The notes: a model not told the origin generated them from the sequence alone. Counted from the stretch's first letter, positions 36,522 through 44,932 are shown. The stretch is DNA of 64,000 nt from Salicibibacter cibi (GCF_016495865.1 NZ_CP054706.1:2108001-2172000), one strand, 5' to 3'. Made by a program: numbers and translations.

Positions 36522-37081
36522 TGTGGATGTCTCCCTTGATAAGCTTCTGCGCCTTGTTGATACAAGTCATTACCATAACAGTCATTGATGACCGTAACCG
36601 GAAAATCTTTAATTGTGAGGCGACGAATCGCTTCAGGTCCCAAGTCTTCATAGGCAACGACTGTTTCGAATTGGATTTTTTTGGATAACAATGCTCCAGA
36701 GCCTCCGATGGCGGCAAAGTAGACGGCTTGATAGTTTTGGATCGCTTCTTTTACCGCTTCATTTCGATACCCTTTGCCGATCATCCCTTTTAATCCCATG
36801 GACAGCATTTTAGGGGTGTATTTATCCATCCTGCCGCTTGTCGTCGGACCTGCCGAGCCGATGATCTGGCCAGGTTTTGCCGGTGTCGGTCCGACATAGT
36901 ATATGGCTTCCCCTTTCAGATTAATCGGTAATTCTTCGTTGTTCTCAATGAGTTCCGCCAATCGTTTATGCGCCGCATCCCGTGCTGCGTATACGTCACC
37001 GCTTAACAGTACCCGATCTCCGGCTTTTAAATATTGAACCTTTTTATCTGTTAGGGGAAGCGTTACTATTTTTTGTCCCAT
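36518..37081 (-). CDS. class I fumarate/tartrate hydratase-type Fe-S hydro-lyase, beta subunit
   Basis: Beta subunit (187 aa) of a two-subunit [4Fe-4S] hydro-lyase like archaeal-type fumarase or L-tartrate dehydratase TtdB. Seen: LKAGDRVLLSGDVYAARDAAHKR near residue 18 (given in two parts in the fold: VLLSGDVYAARDAAH), YVGPTPAKPGQIIGSAGPTTS near 62, GMIGKGYRN near 95 and YFAAIGGSGALL near 115, all standard. It lies 16 bases below the alpha subunit and overlaps the dehydrogenase by four bases. Class I enzymes accept fumarate, mesaconate or tartrate; sequence alone does not decide. Confidence 0.92.
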   Translation of the reverse strand: MGQKIVTLPLTDKKVQYLKAGDRVLLSGDVYAARDAAHKRLAELIENNEELPINLKGEAIYYVGPTPAKPGQIIGSAGPTTSGRMDKYTPKMLSMGLKGMIGKGYRNEAVKEAIQNYQAVYFAAIGGSGALLSKKIQFETVVAYEDLGPEAIRRLTIKDFPVTVINDCYGNDLYQQGAEAYQGRHPQ

Positions 37082-37097
37082 TTAAGTCCGCCCTTCC

Positions 37098-37940
37098 TTA
37101 TAATGTCACCTCTTTATGCCGATTGGCATGGCACTGGATGTTCACCGCCACCGGCAAAGCGGCAATGTGACAAGGATAAACTTCAATTTTCACATCAAGG
37201 GCTGTCGTCGAGCCTCCCATGCCTTGCGGACCGATCCCAAGATCGTTGCATTGTTCGATCCATTTCTCTTCCAGTTCGGCAACCCGATCCTCTTCGTTGC
37301 GCTCTCCTACGGGGCGCAGCAATGATTTTTTGGCAATGTAGGCGGATTTTTCGAAACTGCCACCGATCCCGACACCAACGATCATGGGTGGACAAGCATT
37401 AGGACCCGCCAGGCGAACAGACTCCAGCACGAAATGTTCGATGCCTTCCAAACCGTCGGACGGTTTTAACATTTGCAAGCGGCTCATGTTTTCCGCGCCA
37501 CCGCCTTTCGCGGTGAACTTGATCGTGAGGTGATCGCCTGCAACCATTTCCACGTATGTGATGGCAGGTGTATTATCCCCTGTATTCTTACGATCCAGAG
37601 GATCGCGAACGATCGATTGACGTAAATAACCGTCCCCATAACCTTTGCTCACCCCTTGATTGATGGCATCATACAAGCTACCGCCCACGATGTTACAATC
37701 GTACCCCAATTCTATAAAAAATACAGCCACCCCTGTATCCTGGCACATCGGGATGTGTTCCTGCTTGGCAATTTCAGCATTATCCAATAACTGCTCAATC
37801 ACATCCTTGCCAATCTCCGATTTCTCTGTTTTCAAGGAAGATTGAAACGCGCGGATCATGTCATCGCCTAAATCAAAACTGGCCGCTTGGCACAGGAAAG
37901 CAACATTTTCCGTGATGTCGTCCACATGGATTTCTCTCAT
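37098..37940 (-). CDS. class I fumarate/tartrate hydratase-type Fe-S hydro-lyase, alpha subunit
   Basis: Alpha subunit (280 aa) carrying the [4Fe-4S] cluster. The three expected cysteines are visible: IPMCQDTG near residue 65, GPNACPPMIVGVGIGG near 185 and VNIQCHANRH near 270. FTAKGGGAENMS near 142 and GPQGMGGSTTALDV near 240 are family signatures. Together with the beta subunit it makes an oxygen-sensitive hydratase. It follows the CitE-like lyase by 41 bases. In this setting hydration of mesaconate or fumarate, or dehydration of a tartrate-like acid, all make sense. Confidence 0.93.
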   Translation of the reverse strand: MREIHVDDITENVAFLCQAASFDLGDDMIRAFQSSLKTEKSEIGKDVIEQLLDNAEIAKQEHIPMCQDTGVAVFFIELGYDCNIVGGSLYDAINQGVSKGYGDGYLRQSIVRDPLDRKNTGDNTPAITYVEMVAGDHLTIKFTAKGGGAENMSRLQMLKPSDGLEGIEHFVLESVRLAGPNACPPMIVGVGIGGSFEKSAYIAKKSLLRPVGERNEEDRVAELEEKWIEQCNDLGIGPQGMGGSTTALDVKIEVYPCHIAALPVAVNIQCHANRHKEVTL

Positions 37941-37981
37941 AACCCATACACATCCTTACTCCCGCGATAATCTGGCACCTT

Positions 37982-38866
37982 TTACCCTTCCTTCAACGCC
38001 TCCATCATGTCCAACGTTCGCTGGGCGCTTTTTACAACAGGCACGTCGATCATTTTGCCATTCAACTGGATCGCGCCGTCCCCACGTTCTTTTGCCCGCT
38101 CATATGCATCGACAATTTCCGAAGCTTCTTCGACTTCCTCCTCGGACGGGGTATAGACGTTATGAACGACGTCAATTTGTTTCGGATGAATAATCATTTT
38201 TCCTTTAAATCCAAGACGGTTGCCTCTTTGTGTGTCACGAAGCAACCCATCTTCGTTTTGAAAATCCGCATAAACCGTATCAATCGGCCCTTCAATGCCA
38301 GCTGCGTAACTGCTGTTAACGAGTTGTGATTGGGCGTACAGCAGCTCCTCCCCGCTCCCGCTAAGTCGCGTTTGCATATCAGCCGTATAATCAATCGCTC
38401 CAAAACTAAGCCTTACGATTCTCGAAGCCGCTTTCGCAATTTCATAGCTGTTGTGAATACCGAGCGCAGACTCGATTAACGGGAACAAGGGAATCTCGCC
38501 TGACGCGTAGCCCCGTTCTTTCTCCAGAGCCATCATCTGTTGATCAACGTCATTGATATGGTCGGGTTTCTCCGCTTTTGGGAGCACTATACCATCAACA
38601 CCGGCACGAATGCCCGCTTTTATATCTTCCGTAAAATAAGAAGAGGTACTTTCATTGACTCTAAGTAGCTTATATGGCGCTTTATCAATATGCTTCTCTT
38701 GCAAATGCATCGCGACGGTTTCCCTTGCTTCATCTTTTTCATTCAATGGCACCGCATCTTCCAAATCATAAATAACGACGTCTGCATTGGTCTCCATGGC
38801 TTTTTCCATCGTCCGCGGATGATTGCCGGGCGCAAAAAGCCATGTGCGATGTTTTTTCATCTTCAT
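37982..38866 (-). CDS. CitE-like CoA-ester lyase
   Basis: TIM-barrel lyase (294 aa) of the HpcH/CitE family, which splits malyl-, methylmalyl- or citramalyl-CoA. Seen: TWLFAPGNHPRTMEKA near residue 10, YDLEDAV near 34 (metal ligands and start of the active site), VNESTSSYF near 68, IVLPKAEKPDHI near 90, PLIESALGIHN near 122 (Glu metal ligand) and LSFGAIDYTADM near 150. Free-standing rather than with a citrate-lyase complex. It is preceded by the ribosome site GGGAGAGG and by a strong hairpin. A decayed copy lies at 42745-43140. Confidence 0.93.
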   Translation of the reverse strand: MKMKKHRTWLFAPGNHPRTMEKAMETNADVVIYDLEDAVPLNEKDEARETVAMHLQEKHIDKAPYKLLRVNESTSSYFTEDIKAGIRAGVDGIVLPKAEKPDHINDVDQQMMALEKERGYASGEIPLFPLIESALGIHNSYEIAKAASRIVRLSFGAIDYTADMQTRLSGSGEELLYAQSQLVNSSYAAGIEGPIDTVYADFQNEDGLLRDTQRGNRLGFKGKMIIHPKQIDVVHNVYTPSEEEVEEASEIVDAYERAKERGDGAIQLNGKMIDVPVVKSAQRTLDMMEALKEG

Positions 38867-38899
38867 CCTCTCCCTCTATCTTCGGATAAAATAACACAA

Positions 38900-38923
38900 C
38901 GGTTCTAGAAATAACTAGAACCG
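38900..38923. promoter_or_regulatory. intra-operon hairpin between acyl-CoA dehydrogenase and lyase genes
   Basis: CGGTTCTAG, six-base loop, CTAGAACCG: a perfect nine-pair stem in the 67-base gap between two genes of one operon, without a T-run. It may protect an mRNA end or mark a processing site and so set different amounts for the genes on each side. Confidence 0.55.
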
Positions 38924-38933
38924 CTTGTCATCA

Positions 38934-40091
38934 TCAAAACGACCGGGGCAATCCGAGCACGTGCTGACCAACATAGCTGCGGATTAAATTATTCGTGATC
39001 GGAGCGACCATAAAGAGACGCGCTTCCCGAAATTTCCGTTCAATATGATACTCCGCCGCAAACCCATAACCGCCGTACGTATCCATCGCGCTGTTTGCCG
39101 CTTTCCAGGTGGCTTCAGAAGTCAGGAACTTCGCCATGTTCGCTTCTTCGCCACAGTTCTCTCCCTGATCAAATAAATCCGCTGCTTTGTCTCGCATTAA
39201 TGTCGCCGCTTGAATCTCCATATAGTTTTCGGCCAATGGAAATTGTACGCCTTGATTTTGACCGATCGGACGATTAAAGACGACACGTTCATTCGCGTAA
39301 TTAACCGCTCGATCGATAAAATATAAACCGTCTCCGACACTCTCGGAAGCGATCAAAATGCGTTCGGCGTTCATTCCACCGAGCACATATTTAAACCCTT
39401 TGCCTTCTTCACCGATTAAGTTTTCCTTATGGATTTTTGCCCCTTCAATGAATACTTCCGTCGTCGCATGGTTAATCATCGTATCGATTGGGCGAATGTC
39501 GATATGTTCCGCTTGTTCGTTCATATCAAGGACAAACAAACTTAATCCATCGGTTTTTTTCTTTTCCTGACCTTTTGGTGTTGTTCGTGCAAGGAGCAAC
39601 ATCAAATCCGAATATTTCGCTCTCGATGTCCAGATTTTTTGGCCGTGAACGATATAGTAATCGCCCTGTTTTTCGGCAAATGTGGAAATGCTCGTCGTAT
39701 CACTGCCGGCGGTCGGTTCGGTAATTCCAAATGCCTGCAGTCGCTTTTCACCGGTGGCAATCGGCGGGAGCCAACGCTGTTTTTGCTCTTCCGAACCGTG
39801 ACGCAGGATTGCCCCCATCGTATACATTTGCGCGTGTCCGGCAGCCGCGTTTCCGCCAGAACGATTAATTTCTTCCATTATAATGCTCGCTTCTGTCATC
39901 CCAAGACCGGCACCGCCGTATTCTTCCGGAATTAAAACGCCTAACCATCCTTCATCGGTCAAAGCTTGGATAAATTCTTCAGGATATTCATGCCGTTTAT
40001 CGATGTCCTGCCAATACGATTCCGGAAAACGTTCGCATAAACTACGTACACTTTTTCGAATCATTTCATGATCCAGTTTTGTTTGTGTCAT
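38934..40091 (-). CDS. acyl-CoA dehydrogenase
   Basis: Acyl-CoA dehydrogenase (385 aa). Seen: LIPEEYGGAGLGMTEA near residue 55, FGITEPTAGSDTTSIST near 118, HGQKIWTSRAKYSDLMLLLAR near 148, and AMDTYGGYGFAAEYHIERKF near 335. Where many ACADs have YEGTSEIQ it reads MVAPITNNLIR, so the base Glu would have to come from elsewhere, as in the isovaleryl/long-chain types. It lies 15 bases below the MaoC gene. A methylsuccinyl-CoA or other diacid-CoA substrate would fit the neighbours (inference). A fused relic of a paralogue is at 44688-44880. Confidence 0.9.
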   Translation of the reverse strand: MTQTKLDHEMIRKSVRSLCERFPESYWQDIDKRHEYPEEFIQALTDEGWLGVLIPEEYGGAGLGMTEASIIMEEINRSGGNAAAGHAQMYTMGAILRHGSEEQKQRWLPPIATGEKRLQAFGITEPTAGSDTTSISTFAEKQGDYYIVHGQKIWTSRAKYSDLMLLLARTTPKGQEKKKTDGLSLFVLDMNEQAEHIDIRPIDTMINHATTEVFIEGAKIHKENLIGEEGKGFKYVLGGMNAERILIASESVGDGLYFIDRAVNYANERVVFNRPIGQNQGVQFPLAENYMEIQAATLMRDKAADLFDQGENCGEEANMAKFLTSEATWKAANSAMDTYGGYGFAAEYHIERKFREARLFMVAPITNNLIRSYVGQHVLGLPRSF

Positions 40092-40106
40092 TTGTCATCC
40101 TCCTGA

Positions 40107-40628
40107 TTATTGAGAGTTTTCCCGATGAACTTTTTCAAATAAAGCATTTCTTCCTGAAGGCGCATGGTCTTTTTTATAGACCATAAACGTTCGTTTGTAA
40201 TCGATGACGACTTGGCCTTCCTGATTATACCCATATGTTTTTACTGTGACGATGCCTACATTATCCCTTGAGCCGGATTCTCTTTTATCTAAGACCTCGG
40301 AATAAGAATAGATCGTATCCCCTTCGAAAACGGGATTGGGCAATCGAATATCTGTCCAACCAAGATTTGCCATCACATTTTGGGATAAATCGTTCACCGA
40401 CTGACCGGTGACAAGTGCCAATGTGAAGGTTGAGTTCACGAGTGTCCGGCCAAAGTCTGTTTGTTCGGCATAATGATCATCAAAATGAATCGGATTCGTA
40501 TTTTGCGTTAGCATCGTGAACCAACTGTTATCTGTCTTCGTAACCGTCCTTCCCAGTGGATGTTGGTACACATCCCCTACTTCAAAATCCTCAAAAAAAC
40601 GCCCTTTCCAACCATCTTTAACACTCAC
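40107..40628 (-). CDS. MaoC family hydratase, mesaconyl/itaconyl-CoA hydratase-like
   Basis: Hot-dog-fold hydratase (173 aa). Seen: RFFEDFEVGDVYQHPLGRTV near residue 10, LTQNTNPIHFDDHYAEQT near 42 with the catalytic Asp/His pair, and GWTDIRLPNPVFEGDTIY near 90. This single-domain form next to a CitE-like lyase is the arrangement of beta-methylmalyl-CoA dehydratases and itaconyl- or mesaconyl-CoA hydratases. It lies 27 bases below the CoA-transferase and 15 above the dehydrogenase gene. It would produce the malyl/citramalyl-CoA-type ester cleaved by the lyase. Confidence 0.9.
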   Translation of the reverse strand: MSVKDGWKGRFFEDFEVGDVYQHPLGRTVTKTDNSWFTMLTQNTNPIHFDDHYAEQTDFGRTLVNSTFTLALVTGQSVNDLSQNVMANLGWTDIRLPNPVFEGDTIYSYSEVLDKRESGSRDNVGIVTVKTYGYNQEGQVVIDYKRTFMVYKKDHAPSGRNALFEKVHRENSQ

Positions 40629-40655
40629 AATGATTCCTCCTTATGTTTATTGGAT

Positions 40656-41807
40656 TCATATTTTCATGTTCCCAAATCCAAATTCCTCCAATATCGAATT
40701 AGTATGTTCCCCGAGCTCAGGGACATCTCCCATCACAGGTTCTACTCCACTGATGGATGCCGGAGGACGCAAAGCTTGAATGGGACCTTGGGGTGTATCA
40801 ATCCCCTGCCAACGCTCTCTTGCTTGTAACTGGGGATGATCGAAGAATTCTTTCATGGAATTTAATCTCGCGTTTGCGATGTTAGCGGTTTCCAACCGTT
40901 CAATGACGGTATTTCTATTTAACTTTGAAAAAATGCCCTCGATCAGTTCCGTCAGTGCCTGTCGATGTTCGGAACGTTTGGCGTTACTCACAAACCTTTG
41001 ATCTTCTGCTGTTTCAGGCTTTTGTAGCACATTTTCACAAAAACTCTGCCATTCCCGTTCATGTTGAAGACCGACAAAAACGGTTTTCCCATCCCCGCAT
41101 CGAAACGGACCATAAGGAAAAATCGTTGAATGGCTGGCCCCTTTCCGTTGCGGCTCTTCGCCGCCATAAGCCGCATAGTACGTTGGATATCCCATCCATT
41201 CGCCCAACGCTTCCAGCATGGAAACATTGACGGTTTGTCCTTCTCCGGTACGAGATCGCTCGAGAAGCGCCGTAAGAATCCCGGAATACATGTACATGCC
41301 CGAAGCAATATCGGCAATGGAAATTCCAGCCTTGGAGGGAACGTCTTCACTTCCGGTAATGGATACGAGCCCGGCTTCGCATTGGACGAGCAGATCATAG
41401 GCTTTTTTGTCTTTGTATGGTCCGGTGTCCCCGTATCCTGTTAAATTACAAATAATTAATTCCGGATATCGTTCACGAAGCATCTCTGTCCCATACCCCA
41501 ACCGTTCCATTGCCCCGGGCGCGAGATTTTGAATGAATATATCCGCTTCGCCCAATAACCGGTTGAACACCGGTCTTGCATCCTCCGATTTTAAATCAAG
41601 TGTCAGCGATTCTTTCGAACGATTCAGCCAAACGAAATGGCTGGACAAACCATGAACGGTGCTATCGTAATCACGGGCAAAATCACCTGTATGGGGACGC
41701 TCTACTTTAATCACTCTTGCGCCAAGGTCGGCAAGATGCCGAGTGGCAAAAGGAACGGCAACAGCCTGTTCAACGGAGAGAACCGTTATCCCTTCTAATG
41801 GTTTCAT
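40656..41807 (-). CDS. class III CoA-transferase (CaiB/BaiF family)
   Basis: Family III CoA-transferase (383 aa). Seen: LSVEQAVAVPFATRHLADLG and KVERPHTGDFARDYDST in the first 50 residues, FVWLNRSKESLTLDLKS near 60, IQNLAPGAMERLGYG near 90, the catalytic Asp in GISIADIASGMYMYSGI near 165, and FPYGPFRCGDGKTVFVG near 225. First gene of the operon downstream of the GntR regulator, with an operator-promoter at 41862-41890. Relatives move CoA from succinyl-CoA or acetyl-CoA to diacids such as mesaconate or itaconate, which matches the genes that follow. Confidence 0.92.
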   Translation of the reverse strand: MKPLEGITVLSVEQAVAVPFATRHLADLGARVIKVERPHTGDFARDYDSTVHGLSSHFVWLNRSKESLTLDLKSEDARPVFNRLLGEADIFIQNLAPGAMERLGYGTEMLRERYPELIICNLTGYGDTGPYKDKKAYDLLVQCEAGLVSITGSEDVPSKAGISIADIASGMYMYSGILTALLERSRTGEGQTVNVSMLEALGEWMGYPTYYAAYGGEEPQRKGASHSTIFPYGPFRCGDGKTVFVGLQHEREWQSFCENVLQKPETAEDQRFVSNAKRSEHRQALTELIEGIFSKLNRNTVIERLETANIANARLNSMKEFFDHPQLQARERWQGIDTPQGPIQALRPPASISGVEPVMGDVPELGEHTNSILEEFGFGNMKI

Positions 41808-41833
41808 ATTGACCCTTCCTATTTTCTAAGTAA

Positions 41834-41849
41834 GTACTTGTATCCATAA
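41834..41849 (+). promoter_or_regulatory. secondary GntR operator half-site in the CoA-transferase leader
   Basis: GTACTTGTATCCATAA keeps TTGTATCCA of the operator consensus, but only one arm. It is about 30 bases from the full dyad at 41865-41880. Confidence 0.35.
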
Positions 41850-41861
41850 AAACGAATGAAG

Positions 41862-41890
41862 AGGATATTGTATCCAATATTAATTCGCAA
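41862..41890 (-). promoter_or_regulatory. promoter of the CoA-transferase operon with embedded GntR operator
   Basis: Minus strand -35 TTGCGA (41890-41885), 17-base spacer, -10 TATCCT (41867-41862). The dyad ATATTGTATCCAATAT (41865-41880; arms ATATTG/CAATAT) fills the spacer. Binding there would exclude RNA polymerase. The boxes are weak, so the dyad is the firmer part of the call. Confidence 0.65.
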
Positions 41891-41904
41891 GAGCGATGAT
41901 CCTA

Positions 41905-42554
41905 TTAATCATCCTCCGCCTGAATAAACGCGATTAATCGTTTACCTGTATTGAAAATATGATCATGAAGCAACGAAGCCGCGCGCTCAGGTTCTTGATT
42001 CTTTAATGCTTGAACGATTTGTTTATGGTCTTCATTCGATTTCTCCATTTGACCATGTAAAAATTCCGGTGTTTGCTGTGAATAGCCGTTCCACAATACT
42101 TGAATAAACGTGGAAAGCCGCTTCCAAGGGCATCGCTTTAAAAGCAAATGATGGAAATCAATATTGGTTTGCACGAACGCTTCATGAGTGGCTTGATCCA
42201 TCTCTTTTGTAAGCGTATCCATATCGGATAAATCTTTCTCCGTGATAAAAGGATATGCCTTCTGAAGGGCCATTTTCTCCAATTCCGAGCGCAAAACATA
42301 ATTTTCAAGGATCGCTTCCATGTCCAATTCGTTCACAAAAGCACCCCGATAAGGTTCGATCATGACGAGCCCTTCAATTTCCAGTTGCTTTAAAGCCTCT
42401 CGTATCGGCATTCTGCTGATCCCCAATTGTCTCGCCAGTTGTTCCTGAACCAATTTTTTTCCGGGCGGAAAATCCCCCTTAGAATGGCCTTTCGAATCGC
42501 ATTACAAGCTTTTGTTTCAATCGAATCCTTATTTTCTAACTGAAAATTTTCCAT
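41905..42554 (-). pseudogene. FadR-type GntR regulator, frameshifted at an A7 tract
   Basis: GntR-family regulator whose frame is broken. From ATG 42554 (after AAGGAGA) it reads MENFQLENKDSIETKACNAI, then AIRKAILRGIFRPEK, and loses the family pattern at a run of seven A (42454-42460). One extra A would continue into KLVQEQLARQLGISRMPIRE, followed by a full FCD-type effector domain (182 aa to 41905). Either the gene is disabled, or the run is a sequencing error or slippage site. A TTG start at 42453 would give a protein lacking the first helix of the winged domain. Operators around it suggest it controlled, or still controls, its own gene, the CoA-transferase operon and the TAXI operon. Confidence 0.85.
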
Positions 42555-42574
42555 GATCATTCTCCTTGAAACAT

Positions 42575-42603
42575 AGTATATCGTATCCAATATATGCTTG
42601 CAA
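42575..42603 (-). promoter_or_regulatory. promoter of the GntR gene with embedded operator
   Basis: Minus strand -35 TTGCAA (42603-42598), 17-base spacer, -10 TATACT (42580-42575). The dyad ATATCGTATCCAATAT (42578-42593) lies in the spacer and over the -10 box, the arrangement of an autorepressor. Closely similar to the site at 41865-41880. Confidence 0.7.
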
Positions 42604-42744
42604 TAGTAATACGTAATTTCTTTTAAAGGCAGCCCTTGCAAATAGCTAGTGAATGCCGGGAGCGGATGCTAACAGTGGAAACAATTAAATATCGCCAATC
42701 GTATATCCCAGTTCTTGTTCAAAACTGTTCATCGGTTGATCGAC

Positions 42745-43140
42745 TTTTTCATATCGTCGGGATTCTCTGCCTTAGTCAACACAATGACGTCAATGCCACC
42801 CCGAATCCCGATCTTTACATCTTTTAGAAAAACTTGACTTATCGCCAAGGATGGCGAAAGTCAAAGTCTTTTCTTATACTATCATCCGAACAATTTATAC
42901 ATTCTGATAGTGCAAGAAAAAATGAGATCTGCTTTCCTTCACCTGAAATAACTTATCAAGCGCTTGATCGGCATGCTCCTCTTGTAAGTGTTGCGCGATG
43001 ACATTCCGAGCCTGCTCCTTCTCCTTCATTGAAACAGCACCTTCAAGATTATAAATAATCACATCCGATTTTGAACCCATCGTCTTCCCCATCGCGGGCA
43101 ATTGCCAGGGACAAAAAGCCAAGTGCGATGTTTTTCCATT
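42745..43140 (-). pseudogene. CitE-like lyase remnant
   Basis: The frame 43122-42895 reads SDVIIYNLEGAVSMKEKEQA and then ARNVIAQHLQEEHADQAL, matching ADVVIYDLEDAVPLNEKDEA and the following segment of the lyase at 37982-38866. The active-site LEDAV has become LEGAV. Further remnants (about 42745-42835) match the VDGIVLPKAEKPDHI region, separated by a small insertion with a hairpin (42836-42862). Start and the last two thirds are gone. It lies just below the SLC13 permease gene, so the permease once led an operon of this type. Confidence 0.8.
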
Positions 43141-43165
43141 TCGGCTCCTTTTTTCTTCTATTTAT

Positions 43166-44596
43166 CTAAGGCCAAAAGCCTAACCAATTCCACCATGTAT
43201 ATATAACAACCAATGTTATGATTGTGGTTGCCAAAGTCGCCCATAGCCCCGGAATATAAAAGTCCTTTTGCTTAACTAACCCGGTTCCGTGCGCAACGAC
43301 ATTGGGCATCGTCTCCACAACTAAAATATAGCCAAACAACGTCGTAAGACCGGCTGCGAAACTGATAACCACAGGGTCCAGTCCCACTTGTACCGATAAA
43401 CCAATAAAGACCGGAAGTAATGTGACGACAGCCGTCGAGACATTGGTAACACCTAAATGATAGATTTGCGAAATAATCACGACGAGCAAAAGCGCCAACC
43501 ACGGCTGGCTGAACGCCGCAAGCAACCACTCCGCAGAAAGAACCTCTTCCAGTAAATCAATCGCTCCGGATTCAATTAAAGAAAACCCCAATGACAAAGT
43601 TGCACCAATCAAAAGAACCATATCGAAGTTAACTTTTACAAGGTTTTTCCATTCGATAAATCCCACTTTTGGCAGCCCCATCAACACAACCGCAAGGAGG
43701 GCCGGAACGGTTGGGTGATAACCATGGAACGGCTGGGTCATCCACAACAAAACCGTTAGACATAAAATAGCGATACATTTCCATTCCGCACGGGTGAAAG
43801 CCCCGAGGGACGCCCGTTTTTCTTTCATGTCGCGCTTTAATGCATCAAACGAATAGCCATTTTCTGGTGGGAAGCATTTCCAAACAATCCACGGGATCGT
43901 TATCATCAATAACATCCATATCGGGAAGGCATATAATAACCAATCCAAATATGACAGGGTTTCGCCGACATACAACTGCAAGATTTCAACGGTTAAAATG
44001 TTCCCAACTGCTGCCGTCAATATCGCCGTCCCGCTGATGTTCCCGGCGTAAGCGGTTCCCACCATCATTAATTTGCTGAAATTGCTCTCTTTTTTTGCCC
44101 CAACAACTGAGAGCACGGAAAGAACCATCGGCATGATAAGCGTCATACGTACGGCAGTAGCTGGGATGAAAAAAGCTTGCAGTTGCATTAACAAAAACAA
44201 CCCATTAAACGTTCCTTTTGCCGAGTGCCCCACTCTCGACAGTAACGCATACGTTACCCGGTTCATTAAAGGAGTTTGCCTAACGCCTTCGGCGATCATC
44301 ATTCCGGCAATAATCAGAAACACGGCCGGGTTGGCAAAACCGCTTAATACTACTTCAATGGGAACCGCCTGGAAAAATAATAATAAAACCATTGCTAAGA
44401 CGGATGTCATCCCCAAGGGAATAGGCTCCAACGCAAACAGAAAAATCGCAAACACCATGATGGATATAGTAGCCCTGGCCTCCCAAGCAATCCCTTCCGG
44501 CAAGAGTAACAGGCATCCCAGAAAAAAGAGAATCGAAACGCTGAAAGAAACCGTCTGTTTGGATAAAATTTTTCCTTTTATTCTATGAATCGGCAT
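43166..44596 (-). CDS. SLC13/DASS family anion permease
   Basis: Membrane permease (476 aa, about 12 segments) of the divalent-anion/sodium symporter group. Seen: FALEPIPLGMTSVLA near residue 55, VFLIIAGMMIAEGVRQTPL near 92, FIPATAVRMTLIMPMVL near 138 and VTNVSTAVVTLLPVF near 385, the two repeats that form the sodium and carboxylate sites in DASS carriers. Weak cre-like sequence TGTAAACGGTTATT at 44650-44663 upstream. It stands between remnants of a lyase and a dehydrogenase, so it probably served the same diacid pathway. Confidence 0.88.
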   Translation of the reverse strand: MPIHRIKGKILSKQTVSFSVSILFFLGCLLLLPEGIAWEARATISIMVFAIFLFALEPIPLGMTSVLAMVLLLFFQAVPIEVVLSGFANPAVFLIIAGMMIAEGVRQTPLMNRVTYALLSRVGHSAKGTFNGLFLLMQLQAFFIPATAVRMTLIMPMVLSVLSVVGAKKESNFSKLMMVGTAYAGNISGTAILTAAVGNILTVEILQLYVGETLSYLDWLLYAFPIWMLLMITIPWIVWKCFPPENGYSFDALKRDMKEKRASLGAFTRAEWKCIAILCLTVLLWMTQPFHGYHPTVPALLAVVLMGLPKVGFIEWKNLVKVNFDMVLLIGATLSLGFSLIESGAIDLLEEVLSAEWLLAAFSQPWLALLLVVIISQIYHLGVTNVSTAVVTLLPVFIGLSVQVGLDPVVISFAAGLTTLFGYILVVETMPNVVAHGTGLVKQKDFYIPGLWATLATTIITLVVIYTWWNWLGFWP

Positions 44597-44687
44597 ATAT
44601 AAGTCTCTCTTTTACATAAAGTTCGATCCCTATTTATTCATATTTTCATAATAACCGTTTACAAAGGCTTATAAAACGCCTCCATTT

Positions 44688-44880
44688 AAAACGACCGCGG
44701 AAAACCGAGCACATGCTGCCCGGCATAACCACGGATTAAGTTATTCGTGATGAGGGCTGCTTTAAAAAGACACGCCTCCCGGAATTTCCGCTCAAATCGA
44801 TATCCGTCCAATAGGATTTCGTAAAATACTCACATAACCTCCGTACACTTTTACGAATCACCTCTTGGTCCAACAAATAT
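44688..44880 (-). pseudogene. acyl-CoA dehydrogenase relic with internal deletion
   Basis: The upstream part reads VIRKSVRRLCEYFTKSYW and matches the N-terminus of the dehydrogenase at 38934-40091 (MIRKSVRSLCERFPESYW); the downstream part reads TNLIRGYAGQHVLGFPRSF and matches its C-terminus. About 960 bases of the middle are missing. It is a collapsed paralogue placed between the two DASS permease genes. Confidence 0.85.
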
Positions 44881-44932
44881 TCTTTTAAACTGCCTTTACA
44901 TACTTTCAGAGCCGGTCTTTTGCATGAAAATA

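Noticed and set aside
42390..42641. A separate small gene upstream of the GntR effector frame
   Set aside because: Its first half is the missing N-terminus of the GntR protein; the two frames join at the A7 run, so it is one frameshifted gene.
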